Shown: positions 9,166-16,656, counted from the stretch's first letter. The stretch is DNA of 47,530 nt from Vallitalea maricola (GCF_036985595.1 NZ_BTPU01000086.1:1-47530), one strand, 5' to 3'. The notes: a model not told the origin generated them from the letters alone. Numbers and translations are program-made.

Positions 9166-9225
9166 GCGTATAAAAATAATTCTGTGGTGCGGCTAGGAAA
9201 TAGCTTATAGTTTAAATAAATAACT

Positions 9226-10752
9226 TCATCCAAGAATATCGATTATAGTATCATACATATCATCAATAAAATCACAACAGGGATACTCTTTTCTGATATG
9301 AGATGAATTATCAATATTGTAATCTACGATATAATTCTTTTCTTCCTGAAAGATAGTGATTCTGATATCCGATTCTAAAATATTGTCATCAATATAATAT
9401 TCAATACTATTAACAATGATTGCAATATCATATCCACTTTTATCTAGCACATATGACATATACTTTAGTATCTTATCATTACCTAAATCAGGTGGTATAT
9501 ATTCAATATCATAAAGTGTACCTAATACATTATCAGTACAGAAATAAGGATTATAATCATCATCAATGAATTTACTATACAAAGGTATCAAATCTTCCAA
9601 ACAAAGTTCCTTTGGTAAAATTATGGTTACTACAGATTCATTAATGTAACGATTACTAATTTCCATATCTAACAAACTGTTAAGTTTAAAATAGTTGTTC
9701 CACATCTTTATATTACTTAAATTATATTTTCCAATTGGTCCATTCTCCAAACAACTATTACCATAAAGAAAAACTACATTTTTATTATACTTAGATGCCA
9801 TAAAACAAACATCTTTTTCCTTAATGCCTATACTATCATCACTAATTAAAATAATACTATCAAAACTATTATCACAATCAGAAAGAATCGTAGAAACAGC
9901 AGTATTAAGCTCCTCAACCAATATATCATTACTAATAACAATTTCATCATATAAATTAATAGCCAAAAATTCGTAACTAATATGTATCTTATGATTTACA
10001 TAACATATTAAAGCCTTTTCTATCCAATCAGGTCTAGGATAGATAAACCCTTTATAATTCTCATAATTATTGGCTCCTCTAATAAGTTCATATTTTATAG
10101 TATCTATATTCCATGAACTATGTTTACTCATTAATTCACATACCTTAGCAGTAATAAAGGGAGCTGCAAAGCTATTGGAGTCACTGCATATATAGTTCCC
10201 TTTTATACTTAATTTATGTCTTGAATATGCTGTAAACTCTATACCATCTATGATATTCTTATTAATTGAATACTCATTATTCCATAAAATATTCCTAGAA
10301 TCTCGTTTCACACCTATAACATTAGAAAACGATGCTGGAAACGTTAAATAATCATTGTTGTCAGATGCACAGACAATAATCAAACCTTTTTCGGTTACCT
10401 GATTAATTACCTTTTTCAATATATCCTTATCCTTTGAATAATGGGAACCTAAACTAATGTTAACAACATCAATGTCATTTAACATACACCATTCAAGACT
10501 TTTAACAAGTTGATTGATGGAACCTCTCATTCTGTCAGATAGTATTCTGACACTAGAAAAAACAGCATTATGAAAATACGATTCAATAATACTTGCACAT
10601 ATAGTTCCATGTGTCAATTTTTCCTTATCAGTAATTTGATAAGGAACTATATCTAAATCATTAGTTATCATAATGCTGCTGCGTATATCATTAGCAATCA
10701 TATTTCTGTTGATTCCATCATCAATAACTGCTATGCTAATAGGCTTTTTCAT
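9226..10752 (-). CDS. Cytoplasmic subtilisin-like protease of the RiPP operon (candidate leader peptidase)
   Basis: A 508-residue S8-family protease and the last gene of the operon. The ATG at 10752 is chosen because GGAAAGGA precedes it by about nine bases and the catalytic domain starts at once (MKKPISIAVIDDGINRN). An upstream in-frame extension to 10836 would overlap the preceding gene and lacks a ribosome-binding site. The triad is present: Asp11 in AVIDDG, His48 in LTHGTICAS, Ser194 in SNSFAAPF, with SDNND as the oxyanion region. There is no signal peptide, so it should act inside the cell. The C-terminal 280 residues are a separate acidic region of unknown fold. S8 proteases recur in clostridial Cys-rich peptide clusters, where they are suspected to remove the leader. 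That role is inferred. Confidence 0.82.
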   Translation of the reverse strand: MKKPISIAVIDDGINRNMIANDIRSSIMITNDLDIVPYQITDKEKLTHGTICASIIESYFHNAVFSSVRILSDRMRGSINQLVKSLEWCMLNDIDVVNISLGSHYSKDKDILKKVINQVTEKGLIIVCASDNNDYLTFPASFSNVIGVKRDSRNILWNNEYSINKNIIDGIEFTAYSRHKLSIKGNYICSDSNSFAAPFITAKVCELMSKHSSWNIDTIKYELIRGANNYENYKGFIYPRPDWIEKALICYVNHKIHISYEFLAINLYDEIVISNDILVEELNTAVSTILSDCDNSFDSIILISDDSIGIKEKDVCFMASKYNKNVVFLYGNSCLENGPIGKYNLSNIKMWNNYFKLNSLLDMEISNRYINESVVTIILPKELCLEDLIPLYSKFIDDDYNPYFCTDNVLGTLYDIEYIPPDLGNDKILKYMSYVLDKSGYDIAIIVNSIEYYIDDNILESDIRITIFQEEKNYIVDYNIDNSSHIRKEYPCCDFIDDMYDTIIDILG

Positions 10753-10783
10753 AAAAAAGTCCTTTCCTACCATTTCTAATCTA

Positions 10784-11440
10784 TTATACTCTGTTCTTAT
10801 AATTACTAACCATAACACAATCATGAAGATATTCATTCATATCACTATTATGTCCAACAATATTATCTACTTTAATAATAGAAGTATAATAATTATTTGA
10901 ACGAATCTTATTCATATAATCCTCTGAGGCTTCGTTAATTGCTTTTTTTCTTGCTAACTTTTCTTCTTCTTCTGTTTCCATTTGTTTCCTTATTTTCTCT
11001 TTCTGTTCAGGAGATTCATCTGATACAGTCCAATGAGTTACAGTACCATCTTCATGAACTATAGTTCCAGTTGCAATAAGCTGCCTTCCATGTGCCATAA
11101 GATATTTTCTGCCGGAAGGAATAGATTCAATATGTCTACTGATACAACCTGTAATTCTTTCCTTAAGTTCTTCATCAGTTTTCATTTTCTCCAGTATATT
11201 TGGCGCTATGGCAATAGGGGATGCTCCTAAGCTTGTAGCATAACTTGATACACTTTTGTCATCTTTACCTATTGACTTGACATCAATTTTAACACCATAA
11301 TAGTTTTCTAATTCATTCAGTATATCATTTGATTTAACCTCAGCCAGTTTATCCGAAAATCCGATTTTATTAGCAGTAGCTCTTTGAGTAGCTAAGTTTG
11401 GGTTAGTGAGATAATTTGACAATAATTGAACACCTTGCAT
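10784..11440 (-). CDS. Unknown protein in the RiPP operon, resembling DUF6033
   Basis: A 218-residue soluble protein whose start is supported by AAGGAGGT. It opens with MQGVQLLSNYLTNPNLATQR, has a central region SLGASPIAIAPNILEKM and a charged coiled-coil-like segment (PEQKEKIRKQMETEEEEKLARKK) near residue 160. It is similar in feel to the DUF6033 proteins common in Lachnospiraceae-like Clostridia, but I hold that only loosely. There is no signal peptide, metal motif or cysteine pattern to point to a reaction. It lies 15 bases after the carrier-like gene and 31 bases before the protease, all in one direction, so co-transcription with the peptide system is very likely. Its job there is unknown. 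Confidence 0.6.
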   Translation of the reverse strand: MQGVQLLSNYLTNPNLATQRATANKIGFSDKLAEVKSNDILNELENYYGVKIDVKSIGKDDKSVSSYATSLGASPIAIAPNILEKMKTDEELKERITGCISRHIESIPSGRKYLMAHGRQLIATGTIVHEDGTVTHWTVSDESPEQKEKIRKQMETEEEEKLARKKAINEASEDYMNKIRSNNYYTSIIKVDNIVGHNSDMNEYLHDCVMVSNYKNRV

Positions 11441-11455
11441 AAATTATATACCTCC

Positions 11456-11728
11456 TTAACTAATTTGCTTGGTTGTATAGATAATATTTAAAATATTATT
11501 TATTGTGTTGAATTTGTCATTAATTATATCGTCTTTTGGGATAATTATATTAAATCTTTTTTCAATTTCAAAAAACAAAAAAAGTAGATCTCTAGGTGCA
11601 AAGTTAATTTTTGGTCCAAAAAAATCATCATCCATATATGTATCACTTAGTTTGCTTTTATCAACTTTCATAACGTTAAAAAAAATATCATTAAATATAT
11701 TCAATTTTTCTGTTCTATCCATTTCCAA
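11456..11728 (-). CDS. Acyl-carrier-related protein of the peptide maturation system (TIGR04069 type)
   Basis: A 90-residue protein with an acyl/peptidyl carrier layout: an N-terminal helix (IFNDIFFNVMKV), then DDDFFGPKINFAPRDLLFLF, then EIEKRFNIIIPKDDI and a final helix. The EKRFNIIIP segment matches the helix II-loop of carrier proteins (EEEFGIEIP-like). When aligned on it, the usual DSL serine that carries phosphopantetheine falls on a proline (APRDL), so the protein probably cannot be pantetheinylated. TTG at 11728 is the preferred start, since AGAGGTG lies six bases upstream; a GTG at 11737 overlaps that site and an ATG exists at 11722. It sits between the TIGR04066-type gene (16-base gap) and an unknown gene. 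It may be a binding scaffold rather than a carrier; that is inferred. Confidence 0.72.
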   Translation of the reverse strand: MEMDRTEKLNIFNDIFFNVMKVDKSKLSDTYMDDDFFGPKINFAPRDLLFLFFEIEKRFNIIIPKDDIINDKFNTINNILNIIYTTKQIS

Positions 11729-11744
11729 TGTTAACACCTCTTAA

Positions 11745-12851
11745 TCATATTATTTGCATTGAATCAATAGCAAGTATGTCATTTACCCATTTTGCCAGTT
11801 CATGAGAGTTTGATTTGTTTAATGAATTATATATAGGTATTTTTAATTCCTTATTCAATTCAGATATTTTTTTATCAACGAGATTAGAATTAACTGTAAC
11901 ATAACAGAGTCTTCTGTTTTGTTTGCTCCTTGCAGTATCAAATTTGTTATTGGACATGTTAAAACAATCAATCTCAAAACCAAGCTTGTATTTAGTAGAT
12001 ATAAATACTTTTTCTAAGAATTCTTTATTAAAATTATCGTATGTAATATTCATGACAGCTACATCAGGATGAACTGCATTAGCTACTTGAAAAGCAGTCA
12101 TTCCGAATTTATTAGTAAACATGTTATTATATACCATAGTACTGCCTGGTATACCGATTATTATTAGATCTGGATTTTCTCTTAGTTCAATGTGTTTACA
12201 TAATCTATTGAACAATAGTATTTTATCAATTTCATTCATCTTTTCATTAAACATGAATCTAGGGAAAGAGTGAAATCCTAGTAATTCACAATAATGTTTT
12301 GTTCCAATCTGAGCAACCTTATAACCTTCCTTCAAGAAATGATCTCTCAGACATAGTTGGACATCAAATTTGTTGGTACCTTCAATGACACTTGATACAA
12401 ATATAACGGGTACATTAATTTCATATATGGTACTATTCTTAATTGTAATATTGTTTTGATCTATATCCATTCCCCAATAAAGTTTCAAGTTTACGTTATT
12501 ATTGTTACAGAGCTTTTTGACTTCATCTAAGAGATCAATATTTATTCTATGTAATAGTACGATGTTTTTACCTTTTTCACATGCGGTTTCTATTGTAGGT
12601 AATATCATTTCTTTGAAATCACAAGGGTACTCGCAGACAATTAGGTCATCAAAATCTTTTTCAAATAATGAAGTTGTTACTTTAATACCAATATCTTCAC
12701 CCAAATAACAATAAGAAGCATCTCTATTGTTCAATCCAAAACCTATTGGAGAAACAAGAGAAACAATATCATAGTCTATTAATAAATCATGGTGTTTGAC
12801 AATAAAGGAAAATTCTGAGTTATAAGGGTATATAGCGGCTCTTTTTTTCAT
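11745..12851 (-). CDS. Peptide maturation system protein, TIGR04066 type
   Basis: A 368-residue cytoplasmic protein that starts inside the stop of the maturase gene (ATGA overlap at 12848-12851), so the two are translationally coupled; its AAGGAG site lies within the maturase frame. The N-terminal half begins MKKRAAIYPYNSEFSFIVKHHDLL. From about residue 150 it has a segment that looks like a P-loop NTPase variant: VPVIFVSSVIEGTNKFDVQL, then LRDHFLKEGYKVAQIGTK and later PDLIIIGIPGSTMVYNNMF. The classic GxxxxGK[ST] is not kept. This family is known only from genome comparisons, in clusters with a CcpM radical SAM enzyme and a CLI_3235-type precursor. Its reaction is unknown. NTP-dependent help in maturation or metal handling would fit the fold. 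Confidence 0.78.
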   Translation of the reverse strand: MKKRAAIYPYNSEFSFIVKHHDLLIDYDIVSLVSPIGFGLNNRDASYCYLGEDIGIKVTTSLFEKDFDDLIVCEYPCDFKEMILPTIETACEKGKNIVLLHRINIDLLDEVKKLCNNNNVNLKLYWGMDIDQNNITIKNSTIYEINVPVIFVSSVIEGTNKFDVQLCLRDHFLKEGYKVAQIGTKHYCELLGFHSFPRFMFNEKMNEIDKILLFNRLCKHIELRENPDLIIIGIPGSTMVYNNMFTNKFGMTAFQVANAVHPDVAVMNITYDNFNKEFLEKVFISTKYKLGFEIDCFNMSNNKFDTARSKQNRRLCYVTVNSNLVDKKISELNKELKIPIYNSLNKSNSHELAKWVNDILAIDSMQII

Positions 12852-14272
12852 GCTAAGACTCCTTTTTTATATATGTCTTCTTCATCAAAATCATATCCTA
12901 ACTCACGAAGAACACAATAATCTTTAAATATTTTTTCAATAGAATTTTTAACTTTATTACAATTTTCTAATTTATGTTCTGCTGAAAAACTATCACCATT
13001 ATCAGCTGCAATTGCACAGCTTGTACAATATCTGAAAGCCCAGCAGCTTTTACATTGCTTTTCAGTTAATCTACCGATATTCAGTACATCTCTAACTTTA
13101 TCAAAATCAAATCCAGAGTAGATATCACCTATTTTCATTATCATGGATGTTTCACTAACTCTTTCACAGGGAAACAGATTACCATCTACATCAACAAATA
13201 ATCTCTGAGCTCCAGGTACACATGGACCTGAGTGGTGGTCTACTTTTGCACTGTTAAAGGATACTTTTAACCTTTCATGAACATCTTTTTTAACATTATC
13301 AAAGCTGGCTAAAACTAATTTGGATATATCTTTTTCGTTAAGTCTGCCAAATTTATATAGAAGCAGTTTGAAAGTCTCATAGTTGAATACAGAGTTATAT
13401 TGTTCTGTTAATTCCACATTGTTAGGGTTATAATTATTGGATATCATACTTGCTCTTACAAAGTAATCTTTCACATTTTCATAATTAGAAAAAAATGATG
13501 AAATACAACTAAAATCTGATTGTGGGTCAATTACTGCATTGAAATTTATCCTTTGAGATAGATCAGGATATTTTTTACTTACTTTATCAATGCTTCTCAT
13601 GATAGTATTGAAAGTACCATTATTATTAATGGCAAAAATTCTATTTTTATCATGGGCTTCTTTATCACCATCTAGGCTAATTGTTAGATGGAAATTGTTA
13701 TCATTCACAAAATTAAGGACTTTATCTGTAAGCAAAGTGGCATTTGTTGTAACATTGAATCTTATTTCTTTACCGAAAGCTGCTTTTTTTGCATACTCAA
13801 CACATTTCTCTATCAAATCAAATTCTAGGAAAGGTTCACCACCATAAAAACCTATATTAATTGCATTAGTGTCTACTGAATTTTCCAGTAGAAAATCTAT
13901 TGCTTTCAGTGCAGTTTTTTCACTCATTCTTTTATTGGTATGTACACGGTTTAGGTAGCTGCCTGAGTAGGCACAATATTTACATCTTAGATTACAATTC
14001 TGAGTTACCTGCAAAGCTATTGTATTAAGTCTTCTACTTAAGTTATCTTCAAGAGTTTCGTCCATTGGATGAATCATCTTGAAATCTTTTTTATGACTCA
14101 AGAATCCTTTATTGATCAGGTTTTGTACATTTTTGTCTATATATTCATAATGTGATTTCTTATATTCAATTAAAGATTTATATATATTATTATCTATTTT
14201 AAGAAATGTATTAGAATTTGCATCAAATAGATATAAACCTGTAACTGTACTAAATACGTGAAATACTGGCAT
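12848..14272 (-). CDS. ccpM: Radical SAM/SPASM Cys-rich peptide maturase (CcpM type)
   Basis: A 474-residue radical SAM enzyme; the start is supported by AGGAGGT six bases upstream. Residues 1-70 form a small N-terminal domain (MPVFHVFSTVTGLYLFDANS, then a helical stretch) of the kind that recognises leader peptides. The SAM-binding cluster motif CX3CX2C is Cys93, Cys97 and Cys100 (NCNLRCKYC), followed by the GGEP motif (GFYGGEPFLEF). The C-terminal SPASM region has many cysteines (PCVPGAQRLFVDVDGNLFPC, then CKSCWAFRYCTSC and ENC), which should bind two further 4Fe-4S clusters. Such enzymes make thioether or C-C crosslinks in Cys-rich peptides. The adjacent 60-residue CxCxCxCxxCxC peptide is the obvious substrate. 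It is not an anaerobic sulfatase maturase, although one Cys-type sulfatase lies in the window. Confidence 0.88.
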   Translation of the reverse strand: MPVFHVFSTVTGLYLFDANSNTFLKIDNNIYKSLIEYKKSHYEYIDKNVQNLINKGFLSHKKDFKMIHPMDETLEDNLSRRLNTIALQVTQNCNLRCKYCAYSGSYLNRVHTNKRMSEKTALKAIDFLLENSVDTNAINIGFYGGEPFLEFDLIEKCVEYAKKAAFGKEIRFNVTTNATLLTDKVLNFVNDNNFHLTISLDGDKEAHDKNRIFAINNNGTFNTIMRSIDKVSKKYPDLSQRINFNAVIDPQSDFSCISSFFSNYENVKDYFVRASMISNNYNPNNVELTEQYNSVFNYETFKLLLYKFGRLNEKDISKLVLASFDNVKKDVHERLKVSFNSAKVDHHSGPCVPGAQRLFVDVDGNLFPCERVSETSMIMKIGDIYSGFDFDKVRDVLNIGRLTEKQCKSCWAFRYCTSCAIAADNGDSFSAEHKLENCNKVKNSIEKIFKDYCVLRELGYDFDEEDIYKKGVLA

Positions 14273-14288
14273 AATTTACCTCCTCATA

Positions 14289-14333
14289 ATGCAATTACAG
14301 AATGGTATAAAAATACCACTCTGTTAATTGCAT
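14289..14333 (-). other. Strong hairpin between precursor and maturase genes
   Basis: On the transcribed strand a stem of about 20 pairs forms: ATGCAATTAACAGAGTGGTAT against ATACCATTCTGTAATTGCAT, with one bulged A, one G-U pair and a TTTT loop. It starts 11 bases after the precursor stop and ends just before the maturase ribosome-binding site. No U-run follows, so it is not a standard terminator. It could protect the precursor mRNA end, mark a processing site or reduce translation of the maturase. Confidence 0.75.
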
Positions 14334-14343
14334 GCTTGCTATT

Positions 14344-14526
14344 TTAGACCATATTTATTGCTGTGAAATCCATACTGTTTCCTGCATATGTAGCATAATC
14401 CATTGCATATGAATTATCATTAGTTGAGCTACCATTACATGAGCAGGAGTAGCAAGGACAACTACAAGAACAATATGCTTCTAAAGTTTCCATAGCTACA
14501 TTAGCTTTTTTAGTAAGTTTTTTCAT
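14344..14526 (-). CDS. Cys-rich RiPP precursor peptide (CLI_3235 family type)
   Basis: A 60-residue peptide with a GAAAGGAG ribosome-binding site nine bases upstream. The basic start MKKLTKKANVAMETLEAY (residues 1-18) is the leader type seen in the clostridial CLI_3235 bacteriocin-precursor family. It is followed at once by six cysteines at 19, 21, 23, 25, 28 and 30 in a CxCxCxCxxCxC pattern. Residues 31-60 have no cysteine but are rich in Tyr, Asp, Met, Ala and Asn (YAMDYATYAGNSMDFTAINM), offering possible acceptor positions for Cys-to-alpha or beta carbon thioethers. It sits directly before the radical SAM maturase and after the exporter. Its product should be a crosslinked peptide. Antibacterial action is a guess from the family name. 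The cleavage site is not marked by a Gly-Gly motif. Confidence 0.85.
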   Translation of the reverse strand: MKKLTKKANVAMETLEAYCSCSCPCYSCSCNGSSTNDNSYAMDYATYAGNSMDFTAINMV

Positions 14527-14651
14527 TTAACTGTACTCCTTTCATTATGTATTTCTGTCAAATAATAGACAGCTTTATTAGAAATAATTAACTCCTTTTA
14601 ATAAGTAGATTAATTATTACTAGCAATATGAAACAATAACATAAAATTCTT

Positions 14652-16370
14652 TTAACCATATCTCCTTGAAGATATAACCTCATTGTAGATATGGCTTGTT
14701 TCCCTGAGAGTATTATGGTTGCCTATAGCACATATCCTACCCTCATCAATTACAATGATTTTATCCACATTTTTTAATATATCTGTTCTATGAGTTACTA
14801 ATAACACCATGTTATCTTTTAACCTAGTCTTTAAAAGAGCATTGATACGATCTTCAGAGTAATTATCAACTTGTGAGGTTGCTTCATCTAATATTAGAAT
14901 AGGTTTATTTCTAATTAATGCTCTTGCCAATGATATTTTTTGTCTCTGACCACCTGAAAGTTTAGTACCATTTCGCCCTACAAAGTATTCATCACAGAGA
15001 TTAATACTCTTATCTGATAATTGACTATCCTTAACAACTTGTCTATAATGTAGAGCTTCTGGTTTACTATATAATTTAATATTCTTTTCAATGGTTGTAT
15101 CAAAAAGATATGTTTCTTGGGAAACCATTGAAAACAAATCTCTGTATTTATGTAAATCCAATGATTTGATATTTATTTCATCCAATAATATTTCTCCACT
15201 ATCAGGTTCATAGAATCTTTGCAGTAAATTCAATATAGTCGTTTTCCCAGAACCGTTCAGTCCAACTAATGCAACTTTTTCTTTCCTGCCAATAGTAAAA
15301 TTAATGTTAGTTAATACTGGCTTTTTATCATAAGAAAAATATATGTTCTTGAACTTTATTTCTCTACATGCATTAGTTTTTTGAATACAAGTATTATCTA
15401 TATCATATTCAGCTCTTTCTTCAAATAATGCATAATATCTTTTAGTGGAAGGCAATATTCCCGACAAGATGTAGCCTATTCCCAAAATTGATGAAATAGG
15501 TGCTATTACATATACACTATAGTTGATAAAAGCAAAGATACTACCAAATGAAAGCTTTAAATCTAACATAAGTATTGCTCCAATGATGTATATTAAAAAT
15601 ATAAGCAGCTGAGCAATAGATTTATCAAAAAAATTCCTTATTATATCTAAAAGATTAATCTTTACATCTGTATCTAAGATAGTTTTTTGTTTTACTTCAA
15701 CTTCATGAAGTTTATAAGGCTGTAAACCAAAGAGCCTTATTTCTTTGAAAGCATGAAGATTATCATCAAACCAATGAGAGTAATTGCTATTGTAGTTAAT
15801 ATAATCTTTGGTTAACTTATATCTTTTGTTAGATAGATATTTTAATATTATTAGTTTTATAGGTATAAAAATAATAACCATAAGTGTAAGTTCTTTACTA
15901 ATAATGAAAAGTCCGATTAATCCACCTAGAACACTAAAAAATTGACTTATAATAAAAAAAGTAGCTGAATTAACTATAAGTAGCATATTATTTATATCCG
16001 TATTAAGATTATTAAAGATTTCATTACAGTTTTTCTTGTTGAAATAATCAACATTGATCTTTAATAAATGTTCTAGAGCATCCTTATGTAATTTGAACTT
16101 TGTTTTTGCTGATATATTAATCCTTATTCTTTCTCTTATAAAATCAAGAGTAAACATTAATAATGAGAATAATAGAATTAAACTACAAAAAGTTAAAATC
16201 ACTTTCAGATCATTTTTCATGAAACCATAATCAATCATTCTTTTATTAAACAAAGGCAACACTAGATTTAGTAGTGTTGAAGCTAATAAGCAAATAATTA
16301 TTAGTATTATATTAAATCTGTATTGCTTAAGATTGTGTAATAATTTTTTTATGTATATCTTATCTTTCAT
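14652..16370 (-). CDS. ABC exporter of the RiPP operon (fused membrane and ATPase domains)
   Basis: A 572-residue half-transporter with about six membrane helices in residues 15-290 and a nucleotide-binding domain in residues 335-570. Walker A is VGLNGSGKTT, the signature LSGGQRQKISLARAL, Walker B ILILDEATS, and the switch histidine VTHR. There is no N-terminal C39 peptidase domain, so it cannot trim the leader itself. The ATG at 16370 has AAGG at a proper distance; the ATG at 16379 abuts that site. It is the first gene of the operon, driven by a clear promoter at 16439-16467, and the precursor follows after 125 bases. Export of the mature peptide is the natural role. The 125-base gap holds only an AT-rich 9-base inverted repeat (14583-14591 against 14610-14618). 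Confidence 0.87.
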   Translation of the reverse strand: MKDKIYIKKLLHNLKQYRFNIILIIICLLASTLLNLVLPLFNKRMIDYGFMKNDLKVILTFCSLILLFSLLMFTLDFIRERIRINISAKTKFKLHKDALEHLLKINVDYFNKKNCNEIFNNLNTDINNMLLIVNSATFFIISQFFSVLGGLIGLFIISKELTLMVIIFIPIKLIILKYLSNKRYKLTKDYINYNSNYSHWFDDNLHAFKEIRLFGLQPYKLHEVEVKQKTILDTDVKINLLDIIRNFFDKSIAQLLIFLIYIIGAILMLDLKLSFGSIFAFINYSVYVIAPISSILGIGYILSGILPSTKRYYALFEERAEYDIDNTCIQKTNACREIKFKNIYFSYDKKPVLTNINFTIGRKEKVALVGLNGSGKTTILNLLQRFYEPDSGEILLDEINIKSLDLHKYRDLFSMVSQETYLFDTTIEKNIKLYSKPEALHYRQVVKDSQLSDKSINLCDEYFVGRNGTKLSGGQRQKISLARALIRNKPILILDEATSQVDNYSEDRINALLKTRLKDNMVLLVTHRTDILKNVDKIIVIDEGRICAIGNHNTLRETSHIYNEVISSRRYG

Positions 16371-16438
16371 AGTATTCATCCTTGTAATTAATTGATATTT
16401 ATATATGTTTTAAATAGTTGTATAATTTGGACATTTAA

Positions 16439-16467
16439 ATAATACAGCGAATATTTTTATATGTCAA
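16439..16467 (-). promoter_or_regulatory. Sigma-A promoter of the RiPP operon
   Basis: On the minus strand TTGACA (16467-16462) and TATTAT (16444-16439) are separated by exactly 17 bases. This gives a leader of about 60 bases before the exporter start at 16370. The motif TAATACAG on the plus strand overlaps the -10 box (16440-16447) and recurs at 16517-16524. Confidence 0.75.
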
Positions 16468-16594
16468 TAGTATATTTAGAATATACAATATATTTGAATA
16501 ATTTGATATATAAAGATAATACAGCTTGTTGTTGTAAAATAAGCATCTATGAATATGAATCTATCAAAAAAATTTTTTTATACTAAGAAGTATC

Positions 16595-16623
16595 TTGACA
16601 CTGTATTAACTGTACTATATAAT
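16595..16623 (+). promoter_or_regulatory. Sigma-A promoter of the YtrA-like operon
   Basis: A consensus promoter: TTGACA at 16595-16600 and TATAAT at 16618-16623 with 17 bases between. It drives the regulator, ATPase and membrane protein genes that follow. Confidence 0.9.
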
Positions 16624-16640
16624 GTAATACAGTTAATACA
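16602..16640 (+). promoter_or_regulatory. Operator: perfect 13-bp inverted repeat around the -10 box
   Basis: TGTATTAACTGTA at 16602-16614 is exactly inverted as TACAGTTAATACA at 16628-16640, with 13 bases between them that contain the -10 box. A protein bound here would block the promoter. GntR regulators of the YtrA type usually repress their own operon through such a site, so the product of the next gene is the likely ligand. Confidence 0.85.
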
Positions 16641-16656
16641 CTAAGGAGGTGTGCTA

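Noticed and set aside
10753..10836. Longer N-terminus of the RiPP-operon subtilase.
   Set aside because: It would overlap the previous gene and lacks a ribosome-binding site. The start at 10752 has GGAAAGGA at the right distance and begins at the catalytic domain.
12848..14272. Radical SAM/SPASM enzyme as a sulfatase-maturing enzyme for the sulfatase at 20856.
   Set aside because: It is separated from the sulfatase by other operons, sits directly after a Cys-rich precursor and is coupled to peptide-maturation genes. Its N-terminal domain is of the leader-binding kind.
14533..14561. TTGACA on the minus strand upstream of the precursor, as a separate promoter.
   Set aside because: The -10 position 17 bases further reads GAGTAC, inside the ribosome-binding site region. 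No usable -10 box is present.
14583..14618. AATAATTAA/TTAATTATT inverted repeat between exporter and precursor as a terminator.
   Set aside because: The stem has no G-C pairs and no U-run follows. In DNA this AT-rich it can arise by chance.
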